NCBI GenBank assembly: GCA_963724285.1
Contig: CAVRUD010000023.1
Coordinates: 65,189-129,188 of the forward strand
Length of the DNA stretch: 64,000 bases
Reading direction: 5' to 3'
Source: CAVRUD01 sp963724285
GTDB taxonomy: Bacteria; Chloroflexota; Chloroflexia; Thermomicrobiales; UBA6265
Below the pieces are notes generated by a model, which worked only from the letters and a program-made list of their open reading frames with translations, ran no database searches and had not been told where the DNA came from. Below, one piece after another: positions 1-9,145 of the stretch. Made by a program: the position numbers and the translations under genes. Each line of letters begins with the position of its first letter. Within the stretch, counting starts at the first letter, position 1.

Positions 1-139
1 GGCCGTCCTGGAGCGTCCGGCGCCGCGTCCGCCCTCGCCCCCGCGTTTGCGCCCGTACGGGTGCCGGGGCCATCGCGCCCGCATCGGGCACGGTGGGGCC
101 AGGGCGGCGGGGACGGGGGCCGGGTCCGGAGGGAGCGCG

Positions 140-277
140 ATGGACACGGCCGAGGTCTTCGTCGGGATCGACGCCGCCGCCGCCCACCCGGCTCTCGCGG
201 TGCGGCCCGGCGGCGCGGCGTGGCGAGCGGCCACCGACCCCGACGGCCAGGCCGAGACGGCGGCACGGATCGCGGTC
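140..277 (+). pseudogene. IS110-family transposase, N-terminal remnant
   Basis: The ATG at 140 follows a purine-rich GGAGGGAGCG. It opens a frame reading MDTAEVFVGIDAAAAHPALAV and onward, which resembles the start of IS110-family DEDD transposases (the FVGID motif carries the first catalytic Asp, then an AVRPGG-like strand). Homology-like sequence stops at about residue 46. The frame then runs into the inverted-repeat element that starts near 278. A full IS110 transposase is about 320-400 residues, so only the first eighth remains. The FVGID reading is seen directly; the family assignment is from recall of the motif. Confidence 0.5.
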
Positions 278-441
278 CTGGGGTCTGTCAACGCTCATTC
301 GCGGGCCGGATTGGCGTGGTCGGGGCATCCGCTTGCGGTGCCCGGTTCCCGACAACGGGTGTCGAGGTGGGCGCCCGGGCAGGGCAAGCCCTGCCCCTAC
401 CGCGGCAGTGCCTGCACAGATCAGACGTGACGGACCACTAG
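278..441. repeat. MITE-like inverted-repeat element, copy A
   Basis: A stretch of about 164 bp that matches, with gaps, the element at 24727-24883. Shared blocks are CTGTCAACG at the left, GGGGCATCCGCTTGCGGTG, CGGGCAGGGC, and GTGACGGACCACTAG at the right. Its ends are imperfect inverted repeats (left CTGGGGTCTGTCA, right TGACGGACCACTAG). It contains an internal hairpin around GGGCAAGCCC. It abuts the IS110 remnant and appears to have inserted into it. No coding capacity is seen. Confidence 0.55.
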
Positions 442-504
442 GGCTCATCCAAATGGATCAGCGCGCAATCGCGATGTCCGCGCAGGTCGAACGCTCGGCG
501 GTGG

Positions 505-1122
505 TCAGGCTGCGGCCCGCAAGAGCGTCGCGCTCAGGATATCGATCACCCACCGTTCGGCCTCATCGAATGTCCAGCCATAGTCACGTGTGAGCTGCCC
601 GTAGGTCGTTGCCGACGTTACGACGCCGATCGTCACGCCCGCCTGGTCGGGCGATAGTCCGGGCCGGAGAGCGTCGAGCCTCGCCAGGAGCATCGCGATA
701 CGCTGGGTGCCCTCGCGATGTCGGCGCTCACCTTCGTGAAGGGCAGTTTCCACGTCGGGCTCGGTCGGGGCGGCGGACATCATCGCGCCGATGATGTCGC
801 CACAGCGCTCGTAGAAGCGACGGGACAACGCGGCGGCGAGGGCGACGATGTCGCGCGGGTCTTGCGTTTCGCCGAGACGACGCCACATCGGCCCGACCCC
901 CGCTTCCTCGTCGATCACATCGAGCAGCGCCAGGAGGATAGCCCGCTTGGGGCCGATACTGACGTAGATGGTCGGCACGGCCGTCTGGGCTTCTTGCGCG
1001 ATATCGGCCATTGAAGTCGCAACGTAGCCGCGGGCCGCGAAGAGCTTGCGCGCCGCGGTGAGAATATCGCGGCGAGTCGCTTCCGCCTGGAGTTGTCGAC
1101 GATTTGGACGGTGGGTGCTCAT
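505..1122 (-). CDS. TetR-family transcriptional regulator
   Basis: This 205-residue protein has the usual TetR length. Residues about 12-60 form the N-terminal helix-turn-helix (RRDILTAARKLFAARGY, then TSMADIAQEAQTAVPTIYVSIGPKRAILLAL), with the recognition helix near VPTIYVSIG. The remaining part is helical and probably the ligand-binding and dimer domain. A GAGGAGG ribosome site lies about 11 nt before the ATG. The gene is transcribed away from a membrane-protein gene starting at 1218. The intervening AT-rich region holds an inverted repeat (1160-1184) that is a likely operator for this repressor. The ligand cannot be told from the sequence. A two-gene repressor/effector unit is the natural reading. 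Confidence 0.9.
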   Translation of the reverse strand: MSTHRPNRRQLQAEATRRDILTAARKLFAARGYVATSMADIAQEAQTAVPTIYVSIGPKRAILLALLDVIDEEAGVGPMWRRLGETQDPRDIVALAAALSRRFYERCGDIIGAMMSAAPTEPDVETALHEGERRHREGTQRIAMLLARLDALRPGLSPDQAGVTIGVVTSATTYGQLTRDYGWTFDEAERWVIDILSATLLRAAA

Positions 1123-1159
1123 GGTATTGACAACCTCCTCTCAATGAATTATACATCTA

Positions 1160-1184
1160 TTCAATAGAACTAGATTCTATTCAC
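1160..1184. promoter_or_regulatory. Inverted repeat, likely TetR operator and divergent promoter region
   Basis: TTCAATAGAA at 1160-1169 and TTCTATTCAC at 1175-1184 form a near-perfect inverted repeat with a 5-nt spacer. It lies in an AT-rich patch (1135-1205) that stands out sharply from the GC-rich surroundings, between the divergent tetR-type gene and the membrane-protein gene. The size suits a TetR-dimer site. Binding is inferred. Confidence 0.6.
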
Positions 1185-1217
1185 TGAACTCTAACTATAT
1201 CGCATTTGGAGGTACCC

Positions 1218-1934
1218 GTGAGCGAACTTGCCCTGACGGCGGCGCGGACCAGCGCCGTTACCGATACCCATACCGAGCGCCGGCTCGATCGGCTCGCCGG
1301 GTTCGGCGGCCTCGCTTTTGCCGTGATCGTCGCGGCGGAGAATCTGTTCATTGGCTCGATGTCGCCGCCCCGCGGCGATGCCAGCGCCAGCGAGATCACC
1401 ACGTTCATTGCCGACAACGACGCCAGGCTCGCCGGCGCGATCGGGATGGTTCCGTTCGCGGTAGTCGCGCTTGCCCTGTTCGCCGGCGGCATCGTGCCCC
1501 GGCTCAGCCGGGCGTCGAGCGAAGCCGCATTGTGGACGCGGGTCGGGATCTTTGGCCTGGGGATCGTCGCCGCCTTGTTCGTGAGCGGGCTGCTGCCCGA
1601 GATCGTGCTGATCGCGAACGCATCGAATCTGGCCGGACAGGAAGGCACCGTCAAGCTGCTGTGGCAGCTCAGCGAGGCATCGCTCATCGCCACCGGCCTG
1701 GCCCTCGGCATCACCCTCGTCGGCCTCTCCCGCGCCGCCCGCTTGGGCGGGCTGATCCCGAGGTGGCATGAAGCGCTTGGTTTCGGCGCCGCGGCTGCCT
1801 TCTTCGTTGCGTCGGTCGCGATCGTGCCCGCGGTCGAAGGTGCCGGCATCGGCGTCCTGGGGTTCGCTGCGTTCGCCGCCTGGCTCATCTGGGTCGGCCT
1901 GACCGGTATCCGCCTCATCCGCACCGAGTCATAG
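1218..1934 (+). CDS. Multipass membrane protein, DUF4386-like
   Basis: I chose the GTG at 1218 because TTGGAGGT (1206-1213) sits just before it; an in-frame TTG at 1206 would lie inside that ribosome site. The product of about 238 residues has a short cytoplasmic N-terminus and then six hydrophobic segments. Examples are FGGLAFAVIVAAENLF, GMVPFAVVALALFAG, VGIFGLGIVAALFVSGLL, LIATGLALGITLVGL, GFGAAAAFFVASVAIVP and FAAFAAWLIWVGLTGI. This layout resembles DUF4386 membrane proteins, whose function is unknown. It is transcribed divergently from the TetR gene and is probably its target. A strong terminator follows at 1952. Confidence 0.8.
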   Translation: MSELALTAARTSAVTDTHTERRLDRLAGFGGLAFAVIVAAENLFIGSMSPPRGDASASEITTFIADNDARLAGAIGMVPFAVVALALFAGGIVPRLSRASSEAALWTRVGIFGLGIVAALFVSGLLPEIVLIANASNLAGQEGTVKLLWQLSEASLIATGLALGITLVGLSRAARLGGLIPRWHEALGFGAAAAFFVASVAIVPAVEGAGIGVLGFAAFAAWLIWVGLTGIRLIRTES

Positions 1935-1951
1935 CACCACCAACCGCAACA

Positions 1952-1989
1952 GAAGGGGGCCCGGTCGAGATCTCGACCGGGCCCCCTTC
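1952..1989. terminator. Perfect 19-bp hairpin terminator
   Basis: A perfect 38-nt palindrome (arms GAAGGGGGCCCGGTCGAGA and its complement) lies 17 nt after the stop of the membrane-protein gene and is followed by GTTGT. It lacks a long T-run but is well placed. It could also stop transcription coming from the minus-strand frame at 2017-2331. Confidence 0.75.
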
Positions 1990-2016
1990 GTTGTCCTGCG
2001 CATCGCGCCATTTGGG

Positions 2017-2331
2017 TCAACACGTTAAATGGCGAGGCAATCCTTGCCGACCGGCCGAAGGTTTACGAGTGCTATTTAGAGCCTCTATCAAAACCCCGCC
2101 GCGGCGGCGGACGCCAGGTTGAAACCCCGGGTCGGCCCGCAGGCCGAACGGTTTCGTTAGGCGCTCTTCGTCCGACAAGCGCCGAATCCACCCAGCAAAC
2201 CCAGCAAACGCCTCCAGAAAAGCGCGGAGGTGGTCCCGGGTCTCTCCGTCGATCAGGACGCCGTCGGCGTCGCACTTCTCGGCCGCGACCCTGAGGCGAG
2301 CATCGGGCGGCACTGACCGTGACGGCAACAA
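2017..2331 (-). CDS. Small hypothetical protein
   Basis: An open frame of 104 codons beginning at a TTG that is preceded by GGAGGA at good spacing. The first 60 residues look protein-like (LRVAAEKCDADG, ETRDHLRAFLEAFAGFAGWIRRLSDEE), with an amphipathic helix pattern; the C-terminus is basic and low in structure. No family is recognised. It overlaps by 13 nt, head to head, the frame that starts at 2319 on the other strand, so at most one start is probably right. Confidence 0.35.
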   Translation of the reverse strand: MLPSRSVPPDARLRVAAEKCDADGVLIDGETRDHLRAFLEAFAGFAGWIRRLSDEERLTKPFGLRADPGFQPGVRRRGGVLIEALNSTRKPSAGRQGLPRHLTC

Positions 2332-2753
2332 AGGATTCCTCCGGGGGATGGGTGCTCTCCCTGCCGTCCGACGGCGCGACCCCGAACGGCGAAGGCGCTC
2401 AGCCCAAGACGGTACTTGGCGTGAACGCCTTGAGCGCCTTCCCGGAATCCACGGGAGAACCGGCCGTTCGTCACGGAACCGAACCTTCGCCGGAGCAGTC
2501 GGGCGGGCCGATGGCGCACAAGGCGCTCATCGCATCCACCCACGAGCCCAGTGAGCGCCTTGCGGCCACCGAACCGGTGGAACCCGCCGATGATACACGG
2601 GGCAGGTCGGACAGCTCCTCTGACTCCGCAGCATCGACCGAACCTGGGGCGCCGCCCACAACTCCTCGGTTCAGCCACGGCATCCGCGTCGTCGAGACCG
2701 ACCCGACCCTGCCGGTGTCGGACCGCTACCGTCACCTGTGGAGCGACCAATGA
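2319..2753 (+). CDS. Hypothetical protein, low complexity
   Basis: A 144-residue frame with a GTG start and a weak ribosome site. The middle is rich in Ser, Pro, Glu and Thr and looks disordered. The last 24 residues (GIRVVETDPTLPVSDRYRHL and on) look more like a conserved tail. Its TGA overlaps an ATG at 2751 that opens a 31-codon frame with RCGAP and VRGRC spacing, faintly like small Cys-containing proteins of mobile regions. No function can be assigned. Confidence 0.3.
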   Translation: MTATKDSSGGWVLSLPSDGATPNGEGAQPKTVLGVNALSAFPESTGEPAVRHGTEPSPEQSGGPMAHKALIASTHEPSERLAATEPVEPADDTRGRSDSSSDSAASTEPGAPPTTPRFSHGIRVVETDPTLPVSDRYRHLWSDQ

Positions 2754-2841
2754 GCGCCCATCGGTTCCCGCGCCGCAGGTGCGGCGCGCCGGTCCGCCGG
2801 GGCGCCCAAGCGGGGGTACGCGGGAGGTGTTACACAACGCC

Positions 2842-3156
2842 GTGAGCTGGGCAACCCGATCGCGCGGCGGCCGGTCCTACACGCGCTCCCGGCGGATCGA
2901 CGGGCGCATCATGCGCGAGTACGTCGGCACGGGCTTGACCGCGGAACGCGCGTCGGAATCTGAGCGAGTCGACCGGGAAGGACGAGCCGCGGTGCGGGCT
3001 GCGCTCCGGCAGCAGCGCGCCAGGTCGCGGTCGTTCGCGCCGGTGGCGCACGACCAGCGCCAGGCGGCGCGGGCGCAGTGGCGCCGCCGGGTTTCCTCAT
3101 ACGGTACGGGCACGCGACCTCGCCGGACGCCAACGCTCGGTCGCGCCGGGTGCTAG
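2842..3156 (+). CDS. Conserved hypothetical protein of the basic YTRSRR-type family
   Basis: I start the gene at the GTG at 2842 (an in-frame GTG at 2827 is also possible), because the recognisable part begins WATRSRGGRSYTRSRRIDG and continues REYVGTG. The next 45 residues are helical and rich in Arg, Ala and Glu (VDREGRAAVRAALRQQRARS). Short proteins with this pattern, a basic strand pair then a charged helix, recur in my memory as hypothetical proteins of Chloroflexota and Planctomycetota, often in accessory regions. Function is unknown. The ribosome site (GGAGG at 2823) is 13 nt from the start, which is long. Confidence 0.45.
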   Translation: MSWATRSRGGRSYTRSRRIDGRIMREYVGTGLTAERASESERVDREGRAAVRAALRQQRARSRSFAPVAHDQRQAARAQWRRRVSSYGTGTRPRRTPTLGRAGC

Positions 3157-3294
3157 ACTCGTCGCTACGACCCCGCCTCCCTAAGTCCCTCCGCGGACTC
3201 CGAGCCGATCCGCACCCCGACCGGCTCGTGGTTCCGTCCTGGCGGGGCGCGTGGGGACGGACGGCGTTTCGACCCCGACCACCGAGGAGCCACC

Positions 3295-3693
3295 ATGCCC
3301 CGCACCGACCTCGCCCGCAAGGACCTGAGCCGCGCCAACCTGAGCAACGCGGACCTCCACCAGGCCGACCTGCGCGACGCGACCCTCCGGGACGCGTACC
3401 TGCGCCAGACCGACCTCTCCGGCGCCGACCTCACGGGCGCGGACCTGCGCGGGTCCCACCTGGAGGGCGCGAACCTGGCCGGCTCCACCCTCGACGGCGC
3501 CGACCTGCGGGGCGCCGACCTCACCGGGGTGGACGTGGCCGCCGCCGCGTCGCTGGCGGGCGCCAACCTCGACGGCGCCGTCGGCGTGCCCGACGGGGAG
3601 CACGGGGCCGCGCTCGGCACCGACCAGCACGACCTGGACGCGGGCGGGGCCGCGACGGACGCCGCCCGGACCTACCACGCCAGGGAGGAATGA
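3295..3693 (+). CDS. Pentapeptide-repeat protein
   Basis: The ATG at 3295 follows GAGGAG at 8-nt spacing. Residues about 4-100 are tandem A(D/N)LXX pentapeptides (DLSRANLSNADLHQADL, SGADLTGADLRGS and so on), which fold as a right-handed quadrilateral beta-helix. The C-terminal 35 residues are acidic and lack repeats. At 132 residues it encodes about 19 repeats. Such proteins act as structural scaffolds, and some protect DNA gyrase by mimicking DNA; the sequence gives no sign of which role applies here. It stands alone between a hypothetical cassette and the sufU gene on the opposite strand. Confidence 0.9.
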   Translation: MPRTDLARKDLSRANLSNADLHQADLRDATLRDAYLRQTDLSGADLTGADLRGSHLEGANLAGSTLDGADLRGADLTGVDVAAAASLAGANLDGAVGVPDGEHGAALGTDQHDLDAGGAATDAARTYHAREE

Positions 3694-3937
3694 ACCCATC
3701 GGTCAAGCCCCGATCACCAGCTGATCAGGCGACGCTCGCCCGCTCGACGAAGTGCACGACCGTCGTGGGAAACGGGTGGGCGTGGTGATCGCGATCTGTT
3801 CGCCTCCGGCAGGAGACCCTGGCCAGATTGCCCAACGCCAGGCGAACCCAATTGGAGGAGGACCGAACTCGCGTCGTTGCCAGCCTGCGGGCCGCCGCTC
3901 CACTGCGTCTAGCCGCACGACGGCGACATGGTGCCGA

Positions 3938-4312
3938 TCATGGAACCGGCGCGGAAACGGCGGCCCTGAGTACCGTTAGGGAGAGCAGGGCGCACTCGGT
4001 GCGGGCGGGACCGAGCGGAACGCCTATGGCCGCCAGGAGCGTGTCCTCGGACAGTGCCTTGACCTCCTCGATGCCCATCTGCAAGATCAGCTCGGTGAGG
4101 ACCGAGGCGGACGCCTGGCTGACTGCGCACCCCCGGCCTGAGAAGGCAACCGCGTCGACGTAACCGTCCTTGACCCGGACGTCGATGCGAACTTCGTCGC
4201 CGCAAACCGAGCCGGCGTCCTCGTAGCTGAAGTCCGCTGGGTCCAGCGTGCCCCTGTTCCGTGGGTATATGGCGTGTTCGAGGACGTTCCCTCGGTAGAT
4301 TCCGCCGCTCAT
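3938..4312 (-). CDS. sufU: SufU-like Fe-S cluster assembly scaffold / sulfur acceptor
   Basis: This is a NifU_N-type protein of 124 residues. The three family cysteines and the Asp are in place: GSVCGDE (Cys37, Asp39), GRGCAVSQAS (Cys62) and RTECALLSL (Cys107). SufU binds zinc through these residues and accepts persulfide sulfur from SufS in the cytosolic Suf pathway. It is slightly shorter than the usual 140-150 residues, mainly at the C-terminus. Its ATG overlaps the TGA of sufS by 4 nt, so the two are surely translationally coupled. A sufBCD cluster is not in the window. Confidence 0.9.
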   Translation of the reverse strand: MSGGIYRGNVLEHAIYPRNRGTLDPADFSYEDAGSVCGDEVRIDVRVKDGYVDAVAFSGRGCAVSQASASVLTELILQMGIEEVKALSEDTLLAAIGVPLGPARTECALLSLTVLRAAVSAPVP

Positions 4313-5646
4313 GCGGGTGCCCCCGCCGCCACAAGGTAGGGCGTCCTGTCTCCGAGCTCCTTAGTCGCGCGACCGACGCGAGTTCGGGGGTCGCGAAAGA
4401 TGCGATCGGCAACCAGGAGGCCGTCAATCAGGCGGTCGACGTCCGCCTCGGTGTTGTAGACGTAGAAGCTGGCGCGGGTGGTGGCGACGACGCCGAGGGT
4501 CGCCATCAGGGGTTGGGCACAGTGGTGACCGGCGCGGACGGCGACGTTCTCCGCGTCGAGGATGCTGGCGACATCGTGGGGGTGGACGCGCTCCAAAGCA
4601 AAGGAAACGACGCCGCTGCGGTACGCCGGATCCATGGGCCCGTAGACCGTGATGCCAGGTATCTCGCTCAGGCGCTGGAGTGCGTAGCCGACCACCGCTT
4701 GCTCGTGGGCCAAGACGCGGTCCATTCCCAGTCTCGTCAGGTACTGGATCGCCGTAGCGAGGCCGATCGCATCGCCGACGGCAGGAGTGCCGGCCTCGAA
4801 TTTTGCCGGGACCTCGGCCCAGGTCGAGCGCTCTAGACCGACCTTCCGTATCATGCTGCCGCCAACAAGGAAGGGTGGCATAGCCTCCAGCAGGGCGCGC
4901 TTGCCGTAGAGCACGCCGGAGGCCATTGGGGCAAGCATCTTGTGGCCGGAAAATGCCAAAAAGTCGACGTCGAGCGCCTGGACATCGACCGCCATGTGCG
5001 GCACGCCCTGCGCCCCGTCGACCAGGACCACCGCGCCCGCGGCGTGTGCTTGGCGCGTGATCGCGGCCACGTCGTTAATGGTGCCGAGCGCGTTGCTGAC
5101 GTGGGTCACGGCGACCAGCTTCGGCTCGCGCCTCAACAACTCGGCAAACACCGCCATGTCGAGGCGGTGGTCGTCGGTCAGGGGAACGTAGGCGAGCTCG
5201 GCTCCCCGTTCCGCGGCCAGGAGTTGCCAGGGAACGATGTTCGAATGGTGCTCCATCATGCTGAGGACGATCAGGTCCCCCTCGCCGATGTTGGTGCGGC
5301 CCCAGGTCTGGGCGACGAGGTTGATTGCCTCGGTCGTATTGCGCACGAAGATGCACTCTCGGTCGGAGACGGCGTTGATGAAGCTAGCCACGAGGCGGCG
5401 CGCCGCCTCGTACTCGGCGGTGGCGCGTTCGGAGAGCTGGTAGACGCCGCGATGGACGTTGGCGTTGAGGTGACGGTAGTAGTGGTCGAGCGCGTCGATC
5501 ACCGAAGCTGGCTTCTGGGAGCTAGCGGCGCTGTCCAGGTAAACAAACGGCCGACCGTCGTTCGCCGATTGGGCGAGGAGCGGAAAGTCGTTCCGAATGG
5601 TGGCGGCGTCCAGGGATCGGGCGGGGGCGACAACCGCGGAGGACAT
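4309..5646 (-). CDS. sufS: Cysteine desulfurase, SufS type
   Basis: This PLP-dependent class V aminotransferase-fold enzyme frees sulfur from L-cysteine for Fe-S cluster assembly. I place the start at 5646 (MSSAVV), where AGGAGACGAGCC precedes the ATG; upstream in-frame codons read through Arg/Ser-rich filler. Residues include YLDSAASSQKP near the N-terminus, the Schiff-base Lys in FSGHKMLAP, and the active-site Cys in RAGHHCAQPL (about residue 376), the position that separates SufS from IscS types. The length of 445 includes a 30-residue C-terminal extension past the usual end. It overlaps sufU by 4 nt. Confidence 0.93.
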   Translation of the reverse strand: MSSAVVAPARSLDAATIRNDFPLLAQSANDGRPFVYLDSAASSQKPASVIDALDHYYRHLNANVHRGVYQLSERATAEYEAARRLVASFINAVSDRECIFVRNTTEAINLVAQTWGRTNIGEGDLIVLSMMEHHSNIVPWQLLAAERGAELAYVPLTDDHRLDMAVFAELLRREPKLVAVTHVSNALGTINDVAAITRQAHAAGAVVLVDGAQGVPHMAVDVQALDVDFLAFSGHKMLAPMASGVLYGKRALLEAMPPFLVGGSMIRKVGLERSTWAEVPAKFEAGTPAVGDAIGLATAIQYLTRLGMDRVLAHEQAVVGYALQRLSEIPGITVYGPMDPAYRSGVVSFALERVHPHDVASILDAENVAVRAGHHCAQPLMATLGVVATTRASFYVYNTEADVDRLIDGLLVADRIFRDPRTRVGRATKELGDRTPYLVAAGAPA

Positions 5647-6074
5647 GGCTCGTCTCCTCATGGTGTGACTGCGTGGTCGCGATGACGATGGGGAACCATC
5701 CGGCCGCACCCGCGGTCGTCGCGGGCCGTACCCCTAGGAGCCGAGGATCGGCCGGCTGGACTACGCCCTGCCCAGGCCTCGCTCAGTTGGGGTGCCGCTA
5801 ACCGCCGCAGGACGCGATGTCGGAATTCGGCCAACCCCGCTCTGATACCGCTTCCGGTTGGACGTCAACCGCTGAGCTGCCTCGCCTGCGTGTCCGTTTC
5901 GGTCATATCTGCAGTGTGCCATCCACGAGCGTGAACACCACGAAGCCGACCCACAGCTTCGCTCACAGCTCTCGGTGGCTAATCTCCCATTCCGAACGCG
6001 CTCCGCCGCAGTGAAGGTGGTACGATCTGGTGATCGCAGTCAGCCAGTCCATCCTGTTGGCAGGGGGGGTTCCT
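5647..6074. other. Divergent intergenic region, sufS / XRE-STAND gene
   Basis: These 428 bases carry no convincing gene. They must hold the promoters for sufS (leftward) and the regulator at 6075 (rightward). A run of seven G just upstream of 6075 may serve as its ribosome site. No clear operator or hairpin was seen. Confidence 0.4.
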
Positions 6075-8538
6075 ATGGCGATGGCGACCGACGACGAACG
6101 GCGGCGCACGTCGCCGACGGCCTTTGGCCACCGGTTGAAGCGCCTCCGTGCGTCGGAGGGCCTGACCCAGGAGGAACTGGCCGAGCGGGCCGGCGTCAGC
6201 GCGCGACTTGTAAGCGACCTCGAACGCGGCGCGATCCAGCGTCCACGTCGTGACACGGTGCGGATGCTGGCGGACGGACTGCGGCTGACCGGTGCCGAGC
6301 GAGACGGGTTCACCGCAACTGCCCGCGGGTGGACGGAGGGGGACACTCCCGGCGGGCCGCCGTTGGGAAGAACCGGTCTGCCGCTGCCGCCGACCTCGCT
6401 CGTGGGCCGCAGCCGAGAACTCGCGGCGGCGACCTCGCTCCTTCTCCAGCCAGAGACGCGGCTCCTGACACTAACCGGTCCCGGTGGGGTGGGCAAGACG
6501 CGTTTGGCCCTGGAGGTGGCGCTGCAGGTGATCGATGCCTTCCCGTACGCTGTGCGGTTCATCGATCTGGCGCCTATGAAGGCGTCGGCCCTGGTTCTGC
6601 CGTCGATCGCGCAAGCACTCGGGGTGCGAGAGAGCGGCGAGCGTACCCTCAGGGAGGGCCTGATCTCCTCGTTGCAAGGGCAGCGCCTTCTGGTGGTGCT
6701 GGACAACGTCGAGCACTTGACGGCCGCCGCGCCCGCGCTCGGCGACCTGCTGGCGGCGTGCGATGGACTGACGATCCTGGCCACAAGTCGGCAGCCCCTT
6801 CACCTCCGAGCCGAGCATGAGTACAGCGTCATGCCGTTGGTGCTGCCAGATCTGGAGCGCCACCCGTCGGCCGACGAACTGGCCGATGTCCCCGCGGTCG
6901 ATCTCTTCGTCCGCCGGGCGGAAGCGGCAAGACGGTCCTTCGCGCTGACGACGGAGAACGCTCCCATCTTGGCGGAGATCGCCGTACGGCTCGACGGCCT
7001 GCCGCTGGCGATCGAGCTGGCGGCGGCGCGGGTCAAGGTCTTGCCGCTGGCAGTCTTGCTGGCGCGGTTGGAACACCGGTTGCCGCTCCTGACGGGTGGG
7101 GCGCAAGACCTGCCGACGCGGCAGCAGACGCTTCGGGCGACGCTCGACTGGAGCCACGACCTCCTTGACTCGTGCGAGCAAGCGTTGTTCCGGCGCCTGG
7201 CGGTCTTCTCCGGGGGATTCACCTTGGATGCGGCAGAGGCGGTCTGTGCCCAGGGACCAGGGAACACACCGCCCGTTCCTGACCCTCGATCCCCGGCACG
7301 TCAGTTCCTCCGTCCTCGACGGTATCACCTCTCTCGTCGAGAAGAGCCTGCTGCGCGTGCTCCACCAAGACGACGACGTCCGGTTTGGGATGCTAGAGAC
7401 TGTACGCGAGTACTGCTCGGAGCGGCTGGTCGCAGCCAGCGAAGTCAAGTGGTTCGGGACCGGCACGCGGCTTGGTGCATGGCGTTGGCGGAGCGCGCCG
7501 AACCTGAATTGGTGGGACCGGACCAACAGCACTGGTCCGACCTATTGGACGTGGAACTCGACAATCTTCGGGCCGCCCACGCCTGGTCGATCGAGCAGCG
7601 CAGCGCCGCAATGGCGTTGCGCCTGGCGAGCGCTGTGCAACGGTTTTGGACGACCCGAGGTCTTCTCGACGAGGGCCGGCGGTGGCTGCAGCAGGCGCTG
7701 GGGATCGACGTGGCGGTTCCGGAGGCGATGCGAGCGAAGGCACTCGTTGTTGCGGCGCTCCTCGCCTACTACCAGGGCGATTACGAGCAGGCGGTATTGC
7801 TCGGCGAGGAGGGATTGGAATGACTTTCGCCTGCTCGGCGACCCGACCGGCATCGGCGCCGCAATCGGTGCGCTTGCCCTCGTGGACGAGGCCAGAGGCA
7901 ACATTCAGCGAGCAGAGGTGCTGTATGAAGAGGCCCTGAGCCTCTTCCGTTTGGTCAGCAACCGAAGTCGGACCAGCGGCATCATCAATAATCTCGGACT
8001 TCTCGCGTGGCGGCGGGGCGACTTCGAACGCGCGGCGGCGCTCCACGAAGAGGCATTGGTGCTGAGGCGCGAATTGGGAGATCGAGTCGGCCAGGCGCAA
8101 TCGCTTTCCAACCTCGGGCTCGTCGCCGCCGACACTGGCGACTACGTGCGGGCGGCTGTGTTGGAGGGGGAATCCCTGGAGTTAGAGGTGGAGCTAGGAA
8201 ACAAACGTGGCCTCGCGGACAGTTTCGAAAATGTGGCCCTCATAGCCGACGCGATGCGGGAAGACCGACGCTCCGCCGGGCTCTTCGGGGCGGCCGAAGC
8301 GCTGCGTATTCGCCTCGGTTTCCCGGCATTCCCCTTCGACAGCGACACTAACCAGCGCCGCATCGCCAGCCTCCGGGCACGGCTGGGAGAGTCGGCGTTC
8401 GCCGCGGCCTGGGAAGCGGGCCGGGAGATGACCCTGGACGACGCGGTCGCCTTCGCGCTCGAGCGCGGGGGGCAAGACCCGACCGGCGCACCCCAGCCAG
8501 AAGGTGGCGACCGCGGAGTGGCGCGCACGGCACCCTGA
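6075..8538 (+). pseudogene. XRE-type STAND ATPase/TPR regulator, frameshifted
   Basis: The domain order is clear although the frame changes three times. Residues 15-75 form an XRE helix-turn-helix (FGHRLKRLRASEGLTQEELAERAGVSARLVSDLE). An NB-ARC-like ATPase follows, with Walker A GPGGVGKTR near residue 136, Walker B LLVVLDNVEHL, and the GLPLAIELAAAR signature. A winged-helix and linker segment comes next (RRLAVFSGGFTLDAAEAV, then VLDGITSLVEKSLL), and TPR repeats run to the end. There is no C-terminal LuxR domain. The frame shifts at about 7250-7310 and about 7440, and at 7821, where one extra T lies in GAATGAC. All segments are collinear and well conserved, so sequencing indels are as likely as decay. 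The start ATG at 6075 is preceded by a G-rich site. Confidence 0.8.
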
Positions 8539-9145
8539 ACGCGGGACGTCACATGAGGGTCGTGCCCGTTTGCTGGGCTAAACCCTACATCCACGGCGTC
8601 TCGTCGGGACGCTATGGGATCCTGTTCCGCAGGTGAATACTGCCTCGTTGGTCTTGTTTCGGCAGGGCAGCAGCACCGACGCCCTAAACGCACTATCCGC
8701 CACGCGATCCGGGCGAGCCGGTCGGGGCGGTCCGGTCGGGGTTTGAGTCCTCGGTCGCGACCCCCGATTGAATCGGGGTGCGACGAAGGAAATGCCTTCC
8801 CGTTACAAACCCGGCACAGGAGACCTCAACCGGGTACGTGTCCGCGCATAAAGAGGCGATCCCGCCTTGAGCACGTACGGGACAGAACGCCCACATTCGT
8901 TTCAGCCGGGCGACCAAGATAGCGTAGGCCTGCGAGCTGAATCGCCATGCTGCCTTTGCCGTCGATCCAAACGTGGTGCAACGGGGATGGGCAGACGGGG
9001 TAGTCAATACGGCGACAGATTCGGCTTCTACCTCGCGTTCCCTATCCAGACGCCCCGGTCACTTATTGTTGAGATCGCGGGTTCGACGGGGGTCGGTTTC
9101 GTCGGTCCGCACGAGGACCTCATCCTCCCGGCTGGGGCCATTTTT
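8539..9145. other. Intergenic region without a recognisable gene
   Basis: About 600 bases with no frame I can support. A small hairpin (CCCCGAT at 8762-8768, ATCGGGG at 8772-8778) lies in the middle. The right part (from about 8870) is open in the frame of the following HTH gene, so that gene could start earlier than 9146. Confidence 0.35.

Noticed and set aside
3909..4427. A minus-strand frame of 172 codons over sufU
   Set aside because: It is the shifted frame of sufU; only the 3938-4312 frame has the SufU cysteines.
5963..6784. A 273-codon minus-strand frame opposite the XRE-STAND gene
   Set aside because: Ser/Arg-rich antisense shadow without motifs; the plus strand encodes a clear HTH and Walker A there.
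8735..8790. A tRNA-like T-arm (CGGGG, TTTGAGT, CCTCG)
   Set aside because: The loop lacks the near-invariant C, and no acceptor, D or anticodon arms can be drawn upstream.
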